Below are positions 24,618-32,311 of a DNA stretch of 64,000 nucleotides, in pieces. The stretch covers positions 992,001 to 1,056,000 of the forward strand of contig NZ_CP017580.1 in assembly GCF_001806325.1 (NCBI RefSeq), in the 5' to 3' direction. The stretch's first letter is position 1. The number at the start of each line of letters is the position of its first letter. The notes beneath the pieces were generated by a model. The model ran no database searches. It saw nothing but the letters and a program-made list of their open reading frames with translations, and was not told the DNA's origin. This DNA is from Curtobacterium sp. BH-2-1-1. Lineage in GTDB: Bacteria > Actinomycetota > Actinomycetes > Actinomycetales > Microbacteriaceae. Made by a program: the position numbers and the translations under genes.

Positions 24618-24938
24618 AGTCTGCGGACCACGTCACGACGCTGATGTTGCCGCGACTGGCGGCTTTGGCTTCAGCCGCATAGTCGGCGACCGGCCGCGGA
24701 CTCGGGTCGGCGAAGCGGAACGTCTGTGTTCAATCGGTCTCCGCCACGAGTGCTTCGGCCACCGACTGACCAGCGCCCTGGAGGAACGCCTCCCACACCC
24801 TTCCAGGTGTGATGTGCTGCACCCGCTTCACTCCGGCATCCACGAGATGTCGTCGAAGTTCCCGAAACGCTTCCCCACCGTGTCCGGTGAACCGGGGAAG
24901 GCAGCTGTCCGCTCAACGTGCGCTGTCGCGTCGGTCAT
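24511..24938 (-). pseudogene. Decayed SRPBCC (polyketide cyclase/START-like) gene
   Basis: The ATG at 24938 overlaps the flavodoxin-gene stop (TGATG). The frame begins MTDATAHVERTAAFPG, then FGNFDDISWMPE, then TGA. The family pattern continues in another frame (VKRVQHITPGRVW), hits a second TGA after LVAETD, then resumes with TFRFADPSPRPVADYAAEAK, ISVVTWSADFNPR and a cysteine-containing tail. One frameshift and one nonsense codon therefore inactivate what was a co-transcribed partner of the flavodoxin gene. Confidence 0.8.
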
Positions 24939-25561
24939 CACACGTACTCGGTGTCCGGCACTGCGGCAACGTTGACAGCGCGTCGACCGGCGATGAAGAT
25001 TTCCGTCTGGCGAGCGACCTGTCGCCCGAGGTGCTCGGCTGTCTCAATGTCCGAGGGATGCATGGCCTCGGGGGCCAGGTCGTTGTGCGTCTGGCCGGCG
25101 GCACCTTGCCAGAAGCCGAGGCGGTTGAGGTCATCTTCGGACTTGTCCGCGAAGTTCCAGCCCGCGGGAAGCGCGAGATTGATCCAGATCATGTGGTGCT
25201 GCGCTGCGAGCGCCTGGAAGAATCCAAGCGTGTTCGACTTGTCACCACTTTTGGATCCGGAGTTGGTGAAGCCTGCCGCGAGCTTGTCGGCCCAAGCGCT
25301 GCGGAAGAAGCGCCCTCCCGTCAGTTCAGCAAACTTGTGAAACTCGGCGGACGCTCCACCCATGTACGTGGGTGCGCCGAAGATGATGGAATCCGCCCCA
25401 TCCAGAGCGTCCCAGTCGGCGTCGCTCAGCGTGCTGACATCGATGCGGGTGACAACGGCGCTGCGGTCTGCCGCCCCGCGGGCAACCGCTTCAGCGAGCA
25501 CTGCAGTGTGGCCGTAACCGGTGTGGTAGGCGACGACGATCGATCCCGAGCTATCGGACAT
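24938..25561 (-). CDS. Flavodoxin-like NAD(P)H:quinone oxidoreductase (WrbA-type)
   Basis: 207 residues. The FMN phosphate loop VVAYHTGYGHTAVLAEAV, the second loop FGAPTYMGG and the late loop GFTNSGS match WrbA/flavodoxin-fold quinone reductases, which reduce quinones by two electrons in the cytoplasm to avoid semiquinone radicals. Length fits the family. It is followed by a pseudogenised SRPBCC gene. A TGCTCC-N5-GGGACA element at 25707-25723 lies 146 bases upstream, tying it to the regulon described in the findings. Confidence 0.85.
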   Translation of the reverse strand: MSDSSGSIVVAYHTGYGHTAVLAEAVARGAADRSAVVTRIDVSTLSDADWDALDGADSIIFGAPTYMGGASAEFHKFAELTGGRFFRSAWADKLAAGFTNSGSKSGDKSNTLGFFQALAAQHHMIWINLALPAGWNFADKSEDDLNRLGFWQGAAGQTHNDLAPEAMHPSDIETAEHLGRQVARQTEIFIAGRRAVNVAAVPDTEYV

Positions 25562-26078
25562 GGCCTTCCGTTTCAGACAAGGAAGCAGTAACCCCCAACG
25601 GGCACGCGCTGCTCCGAAGATTCCGACTGCCTGACTGGCAGCACCCGGGCGGAGTCTCTACCCATCCGGCTGTTTCCGACCGTACGGCTGGTCGCGTCCA
25701 GCAGCCTGCTCCCAACGGGGACAGGTCACCCTCGCGACGCGCGTCCTTCGCACCGGGGCTTGTCGCCCCGTCATTGCCGGTCGAACGCCGAATTACGAGG
25801 GAGTCGCGGGGTGTGCTTCAGATCGCGAGCTGCGTGCCACCCATCTTCGTTTCCGCGGACACTCCCCTCTGGGCACTCATCTTGCTTTCCGAGCTGACGG
25901 GAGTCCCGCAAGGGCCGTCGGTCCTCGGGCCGCAGCTCGGCGCCTCCGCCCGAAACACGGCGACCTCGCGCCAACTGATTACCGCTGACCGTCGTCCCAG
26001 CCGAAAGTCATCGACTGAGCGCACGTCGCGCCGCCCGAGGCCAACTACGCGAGCGTTCTCGTGCCCGTGAGCCTGCAC
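25562..26078. other. 517-base region without a convincing gene
   Basis: Upstream region of the flavodoxin gene. It contains the operator-like element at 25707-25723. Open frames here lack normal codon bias and recognisable motifs; I see no RNA gene. Confidence 0.5.
25707..25723. promoter_or_regulatory. TGTCCC-type operator upstream of the flavodoxin gene
   Basis: TGCTCC-CAACG-GGGACA: right arm perfect, left arm 5 of 6 to the shared TGTCCC-N5-GGGACA consensus. Confidence 0.55.
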
Positions 26079-26855
26079 TCACGACTCGCGAACCCCGCTC
26101 GAACGCTCGTCCGTGATCCCGGACGCAATTCCGTGTCGTCGGACCTCCAGAGCCGGCGCGATGTGCGCTGCATAACTTTCAGCGAGTGCGCGGTAGCTCG
26201 CCGAGGAACGGACCCGACCGTCCGGCGCCACAGGAATCTCGCTCCGCACCTGCGGAATGTAGATCAGGTTCTCGCCGTCTGCGCAGACGCGCGCACTTTC
26301 GGCGTTCAGGCGTTCGGCCCATCGGTCGACCAGACCGCCCCTTCGCAATGGTATTCGCGGAAGCGAGCTTGGCGCGGGAATCGCGGCGACGAAGATTGTC
26401 GACTGTGCGCGCTTCCCAAGAGGCACCGTCGCTGCCAGCTCAACCAGGTCGCGGCGCCATCGCGGAACGCTGCAAAGGCGGACGGCGTCTAACACGCCTG
26501 CCACCAGGACAACGGCGTCACACTCACCTGCGTCAGCGAGGCTCTCCATGGCGCAGATATTCCTCAAACGTCCGGAAGCGATCACCTGCGGATCAACCTC
26601 GACCCCGCGGGCCGTGCGGGCGTGGACAGCCCGCGCGATGAACCCGGCGAGACTCACGCTGTGACTTCGCACTCCCCATCCAGTTGCTGCGTCGGTACCC
26701 ACCAAGAGCAACCGCAACGGGCGCGGACCATCCACGACGACCGGATCCGCCCTGTCAGGGAGCGGCTGCCGGAGGTAGGAGTTTCGTGCTGGCCGCAGCA
26801 CCAGCGCCAGTGCCAACCCGAGGAACTGCATGCACCACACAACGCCTCCGCTCAC
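26079..26855 (-). CDS. SGNH/GDSL-like hydrolase with atypical nucleophile block
   Basis: 258 residues. After an N-terminal hydrophobic stretch (MQFLGLALALVL) the SGNH blocks are suggested by LLLVGTDAATGWGVRSHSVS (block I, where GDS is replaced by GTDA), VVLVAGVLDAVRL (block III region, where the usual GxND is absent) and a C-terminal D..S/H region. The canonical Ser nucleophile is therefore missing or shifted, so catalytic activity is doubtful. It stands alone, with an operator-like element 130 bases upstream. Confidence 0.6.
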   Translation of the reverse strand: MSGGVVWCMQFLGLALALVLRPARNSYLRQPLPDRADPVVVDGPRPLRLLLVGTDAATGWGVRSHSVSLAGFIARAVHARTARGVEVDPQVIASGRLRNICAMESLADAGECDAVVLVAGVLDAVRLCSVPRWRRDLVELAATVPLGKRAQSTIFVAAIPAPSSLPRIPLRRGGLVDRWAERLNAESARVCADGENLIYIPQVRSEIPVAPDGRVRSSASYRALAESYAAHIAPALEVRRHGIASGITDERSSGVRES

Positions 26856-26984
26856 AACGGTGCCTCGGCTGCCAACCTGCCGCGCCTTCTCGAGCTAACC
26901 GGATTCTGATCCGGCCGTCCGGTAATCATCGCGGCTCGCATCCCAGCGCGACACGATTCGCCTTTGGTCAGCACACCCGCTCAG

Positions 26985-27001
26985 TGTCCGTGACGGGGAC
27001 A
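26985..27001. promoter_or_regulatory. TGTCCC-type operator upstream of the SGNH-like gene
   Basis: TGTCCG-TGACG-GGGACA, 11 of 12 arm positions fit the shared consensus. It lies between the HxlR gene end and the SGNH-like gene start. Confidence 0.55.
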
Positions 27002-27055
27002 CGCTTCGCTGCACGATTCATCCGACGATCGAGGGCCCCAAGCCGGAAGGAGTCG

Positions 27056-27433
27056 TCAGTGTCGCGTCACGTTTTCGTTCACCCAGTCACGCAGATGCGC
27101 GAGCGGCGCCGCGGCGCCCAGCCCAAGTGGCGTGAGCGCGTACTCCACACGAAGCGGAACCTCGGCGAATACGGTGCGACTGACAAGCCCAGCGTCTTCC
27201 ATGCGCTTGAGCGATGCGGACAGCACCTTCGGGCTCACGCCCTGCAGCTGCCGCCGAAGCTCGCCGAACCGTTGCGGGCCATCCTCCAGCACACCAATGG
27301 CAAGCGCCGTCCACTTGTTGGCCAGCAAGTCGAGCATCTCGCGGCACGGGCACGCGGCCGCGTACACGTCGTTTCGGTCGCACGTGTCGACGACGTGGAC
27401 GGCTTCGAGGGGGTGGCTGAGCGTGGCGGTCAC
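27056..27433 (-). CDS. HxlR-family transcriptional regulator
   Basis: 125 residues from GTG 27433. The HxlR winged helix is clear: CPCREMLDLLANKWTALAIG, GPQRFGELRRQLQGVSPKVL, ASLKRMEDAGLVSRTVF and VEYALTPLG. Cysteines at about residues 18, 28 and 30 (TCDRND, AACPC) could serve as redox or electrophile sensors, as in HypR/YodB-type relatives. It is divergent from a quinone-reductase-like operon, and the intergenic space is full of GGTAACC repeats, so it probably controls both directions in response to quinones or aldehydes. Confidence 0.92.
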   Translation of the reverse strand: MTATLSHPLEAVHVVDTCDRNDVYAAACPCREMLDLLANKWTALAIGVLEDGPQRFGELRRQLQGVSPKVLSASLKRMEDAGLVSRTVFAEVPLRVEYALTPLGLGAAAPLAHLRDWVNENVTRH

Positions 27434-27441
27434 AACAAAAC

Positions 27442-27550
27442 GGTAACCCCAGAGCGCACAACCAGCAAGTGTTCAGTTCCTTTCGGTAACCGTGTTCGAC
27501 CAGGGAATTCCTGGTTACCCGCGGGTAACCAGGAGCCCTTGCGGGTAACC
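27442..27550. promoter_or_regulatory. HxlR operator cluster (GGTAACC repeats)
   Basis: GGTAACC occurs at 27442, 27485, 27524 and 27544, and its complement at 27513. The copies at 27513 and 27524 form a perfect 24-base palindrome (27510-27533; half CCTGGTTACCCG). One half-site is 9 bases from the HxlR start and one is 14 bases from the MDR start, so both promoters are covered. Confidence 0.8.
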
Positions 27551-27564
27551 ACGACCCCGGGTGC

Positions 27565-28602
27565 ATGGTGATGACCATGACAACGAACGAGGTCCGAGCG
27601 ATCGGACAGACGGCAGCCCTTCCGGTCACCAGCGCCCGCAGTCTGGTGCCGACCACGATCCCCGAACCAGTCCCCGGGGCGCACGACCTGCTGGTCGCGG
27701 TGCATGCGGTTTCGGTGAACCCGGTCGACGTGAAGTTGCGTGGGAACGCCGAGCCGGACGGCGGCGTCCGCGTTCTCGGGTTCGACGCATCTGGCACTGT
27801 CCGCGCCGTCGGTGAGGCTGTCACTCTGTTCGCTCCTGGCGACGAGGTCTATTACGCCGGCGCTATTGACCGGCCCGGAAGTAACGCAGAGCTGCAGCTC
27901 GTCGACGAGCGCATCGTCGGCCGCCGGCCGACGACGTTGACTCACACGCAGGCCGCTTCCCTCCCGCTCACCGCAATCACCGCCTGGGAAAGCCTGTTCG
28001 ACAAGCTTCGTATCGACTCCGACGCAACCGGCACCCTCCTCGTCGTCGGCGGCGCGGGCGGCGTTGGTTCGATGGCCATTCAGCTGGCTCGGACTCTTCG
28101 ACCCGGGGTGCGCGTCATCGCGACAGCCTCACGCGAGGAAAGCGCCGCTTGGGTTCGCGAGCTGGGCGCGGAGACAGTAGTCGACCACCACGGCGACCTG
28201 GCCGCCCAGGTGCTCGACATCGCCCCTGATGGCATCGAATGGATCCTCACGACGAATTCTTCCGGCCAGCTGCCGGTCTACGAGCGGATGCTTCGCCCGT
28301 TCGGGCAGATCGTCGCCATCGACGACCCCGAGCACGTCGACGTCGTTGCTCTGAAGTCAAAGGCGATCAGCTGGCACTGGGAGTTCATGTTCGCCCGATC
28401 GCTGCACCAAGCGAACGACATGCACCGCCAGCACGAGCTTCTGGACACAGTCGCCGACCTCGTTGACGCCGGCCGCATCCGCCACACGGCAACGACAGTG
28501 CTCCGCCCGATCAGTGCCGAGACGTTGCGGGAAGCGCACGCGCTCGTCGAAAGCGGCCGCGTCATCGGCAAGGTCGTCGTCACCGACGAACCAGCGTCCT
28601 AA
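27565..28602 (+). CDS. Zinc-free MDR / NADPH:quinone-oxidoreductase-like protein
   Basis: 345 residues; ATGs at 27565, 27571 and 27577 are all possible. The MDR fold shows HAVSVNPVDVKLRG, VLGFDASGTVRAVGEAV, the substrate-side SLPLTAITAWESLFDKL and the nucleotide-binding VVGGAGGVGSMAIQLA. No structural-zinc cysteines are present, as in quinone oxidoreductases and enone reductases. It heads a four-gene operon with a GlcG-like protein, an SDR and an ABM protein, under HxlR. Its paralogue is at 40936-41973. Confidence 0.9.
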   Translation: MVMTMTTNEVRAIGQTAALPVTSARSLVPTTIPEPVPGAHDLLVAVHAVSVNPVDVKLRGNAEPDGGVRVLGFDASGTVRAVGEAVTLFAPGDEVYYAGAIDRPGSNAELQLVDERIVGRRPTTLTHTQAASLPLTAITAWESLFDKLRIDSDATGTLLVVGGAGGVGSMAIQLARTLRPGVRVIATASREESAAWVRELGAETVVDHHGDLAAQVLDIAPDGIEWILTTNSSGQLPVYERMLRPFGQIVAIDDPEHVDVVALKSKAISWHWEFMFARSLHQANDMHRQHELLDTVADLVDAGRIRHTATTVLRPISAETLREAHALVESGRVIGKVVVTDEPAS

Positions 28603-28640
28603 GACCCGCCCACCATCAATAACAAACAAGGGAAAAGATC

Positions 28641-29048
28641 ATGACCATCAATCTCTCGCAGGCACAGCGCATCATTGCTGCAGCTGACGCTAAGGCCGCT
28701 GAGCTCGGCGTTCCGTCGTCGATCACCGTGCTGGACCTGGGCGCCCGCATGGTCGCCTCCATTCGTCAGGATGGGGCTCCACTGGTCTCGATCGACTCGA
28801 GCTTTGCCAAGGCCCGCACCTCCGTGTACTTCGGCGGTGCCGCCACCGGCGACCTTGCGGCGGCGATCCAACCCGGCGCTCCCCTGTACACCCTTGGCGC
28901 AGCGAGCACCGAGCCCCTCGCGTTCCTCGCCGGTGGCCTCCCCATCACGGACGAGAGTGGCACCGTTATCGGCGCCATCGGCTCCGGCGGTGGCACGCCC
29001 GACCAGGACGCCGTCATCGCCAAGGCCGGCGTCGACGCTGCACGATGA
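28641..29048 (+). CDS. GlcG/HbpS-family protein
   Basis: 135 residues with AAGGGA upstream of the ATG. Diagnostic stretches are SQAQRIIAAADAKAAELGVP, ITVLDLGARMV, RQDGAPLVSIDSSFAKARTS, GGLPITDESGTVIGAIGSGG and TPDQDAVIAKAG. Members include the haem-binding, redox-sensing HbpS and GlcG of unknown function. There is no signal peptide, so it is cytoplasmic here. It overlaps the next gene by 4 bases. A paralogue lies at 35729-36133. Confidence 0.9.
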   Translation: MTINLSQAQRIIAAADAKAAELGVPSSITVLDLGARMVASIRQDGAPLVSIDSSFAKARTSVYFGGAATGDLAAAIQPGAPLYTLGAASTEPLAFLAGGLPITDESGTVIGAIGSGGGTPDQDAVIAKAGVDAAR

Positions 29049-29773
29049 GCGTCATCGACGGTTCCCGTCTGAAGGGCAAGTCGGTTCTCGTTGTCGGTGC
29101 CGGATCCGGAATCGGGACGGCAGTCGCGCAAGCCGCTGCTGATGCTGGAGCTACCGTGGTTGTCACCAGCCGGCACATCGACACCGCCGAACAAGTGGCG
29201 GAAATCGTTGGCCGCGGAACGTCGGCAATGCACCTCGACCTTGGCGACGAGGACAGTATCCGGAGCGTTGCCCGACGTGTCGGCGCCGTCGATCACGTCG
29301 TAACGGTGGCGGCCGACCACGCCAACGGTCCGGTCTCCACGCTCGACGCGACCGACATCGAAGGGGCGTTCCGGGCGAAGGTCATCGGCCCAGTCCTGCT
29401 CGCAAAGCACCTGGCGCCGGTGATGTCCCAAGGGGGCTCGTTTGTCCTCTTCTCGGGCTACGTTTCAACGCGGCCGCAGGCGGGACTCGCGGTGATGGCA
29501 ACGACCAACGGTGCCGTCGACGCGCTCGTTCCAGCGCTCGCGGTCGACTTGGCTCCGATTCGCGTCGTCGGGATCTCACCCGGAGTGGTGGATTCCGGCT
29601 CCTGGGATGGCATGGACGACAAGTCGGCGTTCTTCGACGAGGTCACACAGACCAACCCGGCACGCCGGGTGGGTGTGCCAGCCGACATCGCCGATGCCGT
29701 CCTGTTCGCACTCGGCAACCCGTTCCTAACCGCGACAACCCTTCATGTCGACGGCGGCCAGCGCGTCGCCTGA
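29045..29773 (+). CDS. SDR-family oxidoreductase lacking the catalytic Tyr-Lys pair
   Basis: 242 residues from an ATG overlapping the previous stop. The Rossmann motif VGAGSGIGTAVAQAAAD and the C-terminal DGGQRVA are normal. The usual NNAG is replaced by VAADHAN, and where YxxxK is expected the sequence is AVMATTNGAVDAL, so both the proton-donor Tyr and the Lys are absent. The Ser of FVLFSGYVS remains. It may be a regulatory NAD(P)-binding protein or use another mechanism. Part of the HxlR-controlled operon. Confidence 0.85.
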   Translation: MSVIDGSRLKGKSVLVVGAGSGIGTAVAQAAADAGATVVVTSRHIDTAEQVAEIVGRGTSAMHLDLGDEDSIRSVARRVGAVDHVVTVAADHANGPVSTLDATDIEGAFRAKVIGPVLLAKHLAPVMSQGGSFVLFSGYVSTRPQAGLAVMATTNGAVDALVPALAVDLAPIRVVGISPGVVDSGSWDGMDDKSAFFDEVTQTNPARRVGVPADIADAVLFALGNPFLTATTLHVDGGQRVA

Positions 29774-29785
29774 ATCGAGGAAATC

Positions 29786-30079
29786 ATGAGCATCGCAGTC
29801 ATCGCTGAAATCGAGCCGGTCCCCTACAACGAGGAGCCGGTGCAGGAAGCCCTGCTCGCGGCGGTCGATCGGGTTCGCTCCGAGGACGCCGGTTGTGAGC
29901 GTTACGACCTGCACTGGGACGACAAGAACGGTCGTTTCGTCATGGTGGAGCGGTGGGCGGACCAAGCCGCGTTGGACACGCACGCGGCCGGCGCTGCCTT
30001 CGTCGCGCTGACTACCGCTCTCGAGGGGCGGCTAGCGGCCCCGATCACACTCCGCATTCTGCAACCGATCGGACGTTGA
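29786..30079 (+). CDS. Antibiotic biosynthesis monooxygenase (ABM) / quinol monooxygenase-like protein
   Basis: 97 residues with GAGGAA before the ATG. It is a small ferredoxin-like dimeric fold of YgiN type: VIAEIEPVPYNEEPVQEALL, EDAGCERYDLHWDDKNGRFV, MVERWADQAALDTHAAGAAF. Such proteins oxidise quinols or polyphenols without a cofactor. Together with a quinone-reductase-like enzyme it would complete a quinone/quinol handling route. It is the last gene before a strong bidirectional hairpin. Confidence 0.88.
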   Translation: MSIAVIAEIEPVPYNEEPVQEALLAAVDRVRSEDAGCERYDLHWDDKNGRFVMVERWADQAALDTHAAGAAFVALTTALEGRLAAPITLRILQPIGR

Positions 30080-30081
30080 TC

Positions 30082-30127
30082 AAACACTGTTGGCTCAGAC
30101 CCTCACGGGTCTGAGCCAACAGTGTTT
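30082..30127. terminator. Bidirectional hairpin terminator
   Basis: A perfect 21-base-pair stem (30082-30102 with 30107-30127) with a TCAC loop and A/T-rich flanks (AAACACTG and CAGTGTTTT) lies between convergent operons. Confidence 0.92.
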
Positions 30128-30134
30128 TCGGAAC

Positions 30135-30854
30135 TCAGCGGTCGCCGTCGCCGCCAGGCGGCGCAACCAACGATTCGTACCGCTCGTGCACTGGCGCAGC
30201 AAGCGAGGACCGAACAGACCGGGTCAGATCATCGGCGAGGACCTCGTGCTCACCCGCCACGACGCCGTCGAAAATGGCGCTCACGACATCCGCCGGGTCG
30301 TTCTTCGGCATGTCTCCCGGCGTCATAGGGGTATCTGTGAACGCCAAGTACGCCCCGACGACTTGGACCCCATCACCCGCCAGCTCCAGGCGGATGGAGT
30401 CGGTCGCCGACCATAGCGCAGCCTTGGATGCGCTATAGCCGTTGCCGATTGCCAACCAGCTCAGCGCGGATGCGACGTTGACCAGGGCTCCGTGTGAGCG
30501 CCGCAATGCCGGGGCGAATGCCCGAGTCACCTGCAGGGGACCGAAGAAGTTCGTTTCCATTTGGTCGCGGACGTTACCGAGGTCGCCGTCCACGAGGGAA
30601 CCGCTTCGCAACACCCCAGCGTTGTTGATGACGATCGTCGTGTCGTCTGCTTCCTCCGCCACCGCACGCACCGACGGTGGATCCGTCACGTCGAGGCGGA
30701 CCGGCACGATCCGAGCGTCCGGCCATGGACGCGGTCTTCGAGCAGCGGCGTACACCTTTGCGGCGCCGCGCTCCACCGCCTGCCGGACGAACTCCTCGCC
30801 CAGCCCGCCGTTCGCCCCCGTGACGAGGACCACGGCTCCTTGAATGTCCGCCAT
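30135..30854 (-). CDS. SDR-family oxidoreductase
   Basis: 239 residues from ATG 30854 (GGAAGG upstream). A complete classical SDR: LVTGANGGLGEEF, VINNAGV, the Ser of NVASALS and the YSASK pair. It should carry out an NAD(P)(H)-dependent carbonyl/alcohol reaction. It is the last gene of a leftward operon (33193 to 30135) with an alpha/beta hydrolase, an unknown protein and a SDR-like NAD(P)-binding protein. Confidence 0.92.
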   Translation of the reverse strand: MADIQGAVVLVTGANGGLGEEFVRQAVERGAAKVYAAARRPRPWPDARIVPVRLDVTDPPSVRAVAEEADDTTIVINNAGVLRSGSLVDGDLGNVRDQMETNFFGPLQVTRAFAPALRRSHGALVNVASALSWLAIGNGYSASKAALWSATDSIRLELAGDGVQVVGAYLAFTDTPMTPGDMPKNDPADVVSAIFDGVVAGEHEVLADDLTRSVRSSLAAPVHERYESLVAPPGGDGDR

Positions 30855-30890
30855 TTCAGCCTTCCTTCTCAAATCCGGTGAACTGCGTGG

Positions 30891-31553
30891 TCAATTCGCG
30901 ACTGGTTGCGCCGCTGACAGCGCCACGCGAAGTGGCAGCTTCCCTGTCGTGATTTCGAGTTGCACGCGTCCCGGGTCAGGACCAACCGCGACGTCCCGCA
31001 AGGCGCTCGCAACGTCGGCCCGCGCGATACCGTTGCGTTCCACGCGTAATCCCGCCTCGAACCGACCCGATCCCGGTCCGTCGTGCAACGCGTCGGGCCT
31101 CAGGATCACCCAGTCGAGGTTCAGCGTTCGGATGGCCGCGTCGGCATCAGCTTTTGCTCGTAGGTAGATTTGGAACGGGTCGGTCGAGCCCCGCTCGTAG
31201 TCATCTGCTCCCGCACCAGAGAGCATCACAAAGCGTCGAACTCCCGCGAAGACCGCTGCCTGGGCCAGCAGAATGGCGCCGTCACGGTCCATTGACAGGG
31301 AACGGGCGGTGGTGCTCCGCTGTCCTGACCCTGCTGCGAAGACGACTGCGTCTGCCTCTCGGAGCACGGCAGTGACATCCGTCAGGAGCGTCGCTTCGAG
31401 GTCGAGGACCACGGGGATAGCTCCCAACCGGGCGAGGTCCCCGCGATGGTCGGCGTTCCGGACGATTCCAACGGGGACGTGACCGTCGGAGCGGAGCTGT
31501 TCGGTGAGTAGCCGGGCGACTTTGCCGTGAGCGCCGGCGATGACGACACGCAT
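30891..31553 (-). CDS. NAD(P)-binding atypical SDR (SDR_a5-like)
   Basis: 220 residues from ATG 31553. The N-terminus RVVIAGAHGKVARLLTEQL is the nucleotide-binding turn of the atypical SDR group (YwnB/HSCARG-like). Later parts show ADAVVFAAGSGQ, AGVRRFVMLSGAGAD, ADADAAIRTLNLDWVILRPD and the domain's short C-terminus. The usual YxxxK is replaced by a degenerate YLRAKADAD. Members act as redox sensors or reductases. It belongs to the four-gene operon 33193-30135. Confidence 0.85.
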   Translation of the reverse strand: MRVVIAGAHGKVARLLTEQLRSDGHVPVGIVRNADHRGDLARLGAIPVVLDLEATLLTDVTAVLREADAVVFAAGSGQRSTTARSLSMDRDGAILLAQAAVFAGVRRFVMLSGAGADDYERGSTDPFQIYLRAKADADAAIRTLNLDWVILRPDALHDGPGSGRFEAGLRVERNGIARADVASALRDVAVGPDPGRVQLEITTGKLPLRVALSAAQPVAN

Positions 31554-31563
31554 GGTTACCGCC

Positions 31564-32298
31564 TTAGGCGACGACGATGTCGTCGATGCTGATTGAGACG
31601 ATGAGAGGCTCGGGCAGCGCTCGGCCATCTGCATCCCGGACAAAGATGTTTCGCTCAGTCGCGAGGAGCAAACCGTCGACCCACCTCTGGCCGGTCATGT
31701 ATTCCACGCTCGGGGAGCCCCCAGCGATGTCCACTTCGTAGTCCCGGCGGCGAAGTACACCGTCGGCGTCGGCGTACAACGTCTGCGTTGGCGTGTGGGT
31801 GGCGATGCTGTCCGGGTACGTGACGCGGAGCCTGTCCCATTTCTCGCCGTTCGGCTCTGTCCAGGGGCCGGCTTCTTCGACCTGGACGCCAGGAAATGTG
31901 AACGACCACGGCTCGGTGTTGTACGTCCACATGGCGTAGCCGGTGAAGTATGCCAGTTGGAGCCGATTCCACGGTGTCTCGAGGACATGCCCGGCGAACG
32001 ACGCGCGGGGGTTCGCCAGTTCCTCAATGACTTCGTCGCCGCCGGCGGCCCTCCGGAGCACTGCCACGTGGTCGCCGGTGAACTCAGTGCGGATGTCGTC
32101 GGCTCCGAAGTGCTCGAGCGATGTGCGCTGGCGCCGGAGGTCGACGGTGAACCGTCCTTCCTCGGCGATTCCGGGCACCTGCTTGAGGCCCCAGAACGCT
32201 CCTCCGAAGTGGCGGTTCGCCGAGATTGTGGAGACGTCAGCCCAGCGGGCGCCGCCGTGGGCTTCGACGATACGGTCGAGCAGAGTCGTGGTGGTCAT
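31564..32298 (-). CDS. Hypothetical protein, LolA/lipoprotein-sorting-like beta fold
   Basis: 244 residues. It opens LLDRIVEAHGGARWADVSTI, a phrase seen at the start of LolA/MucB-like half-barrel proteins, and is rich in aromatic beta strands (YAMWTYNTEPWSFTFPG, EYMTGQRW, LLLATERNIFV). There is no signal peptide or lipobox, so it is not a periplasmic carrier. It may bind a hydrophobic ligand in the cytoplasm for its operon partners; function unknown. Confidence 0.7.
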   Translation of the reverse strand: MTTTTLLDRIVEAHGGARWADVSTISANRHFGGAFWGLKQVPGIAEEGRFTVDLRRQRTSLEHFGADDIRTEFTGDHVAVLRRAAGGDEVIEELANPRASFAGHVLETPWNRLQLAYFTGYAMWTYNTEPWSFTFPGVQVEEAGPWTEPNGEKWDRLRVTYPDSIATHTPTQTLYADADGVLRRRDYEVDIAGGSPSVEYMTGQRWVDGLLLATERNIFVRDADGRALPEPLIVSISIDDIVVA

Positions 32299-32311
32299 GA
32301 TGGCCTCAGGG

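Noticed and set aside
25818..26078. 86-codon minus-strand frame
   Set aside because: Codon bias and residue composition do not look coding and no start signal is visible.
31553..31560. GGTAACC next to the start of the SDR-like gene at 30891-31553 as another HxlR site
   Set aside because: It lies in a 10-base gap inside an operon, as a single unpaired copy, so a regulatory role is unlikely.
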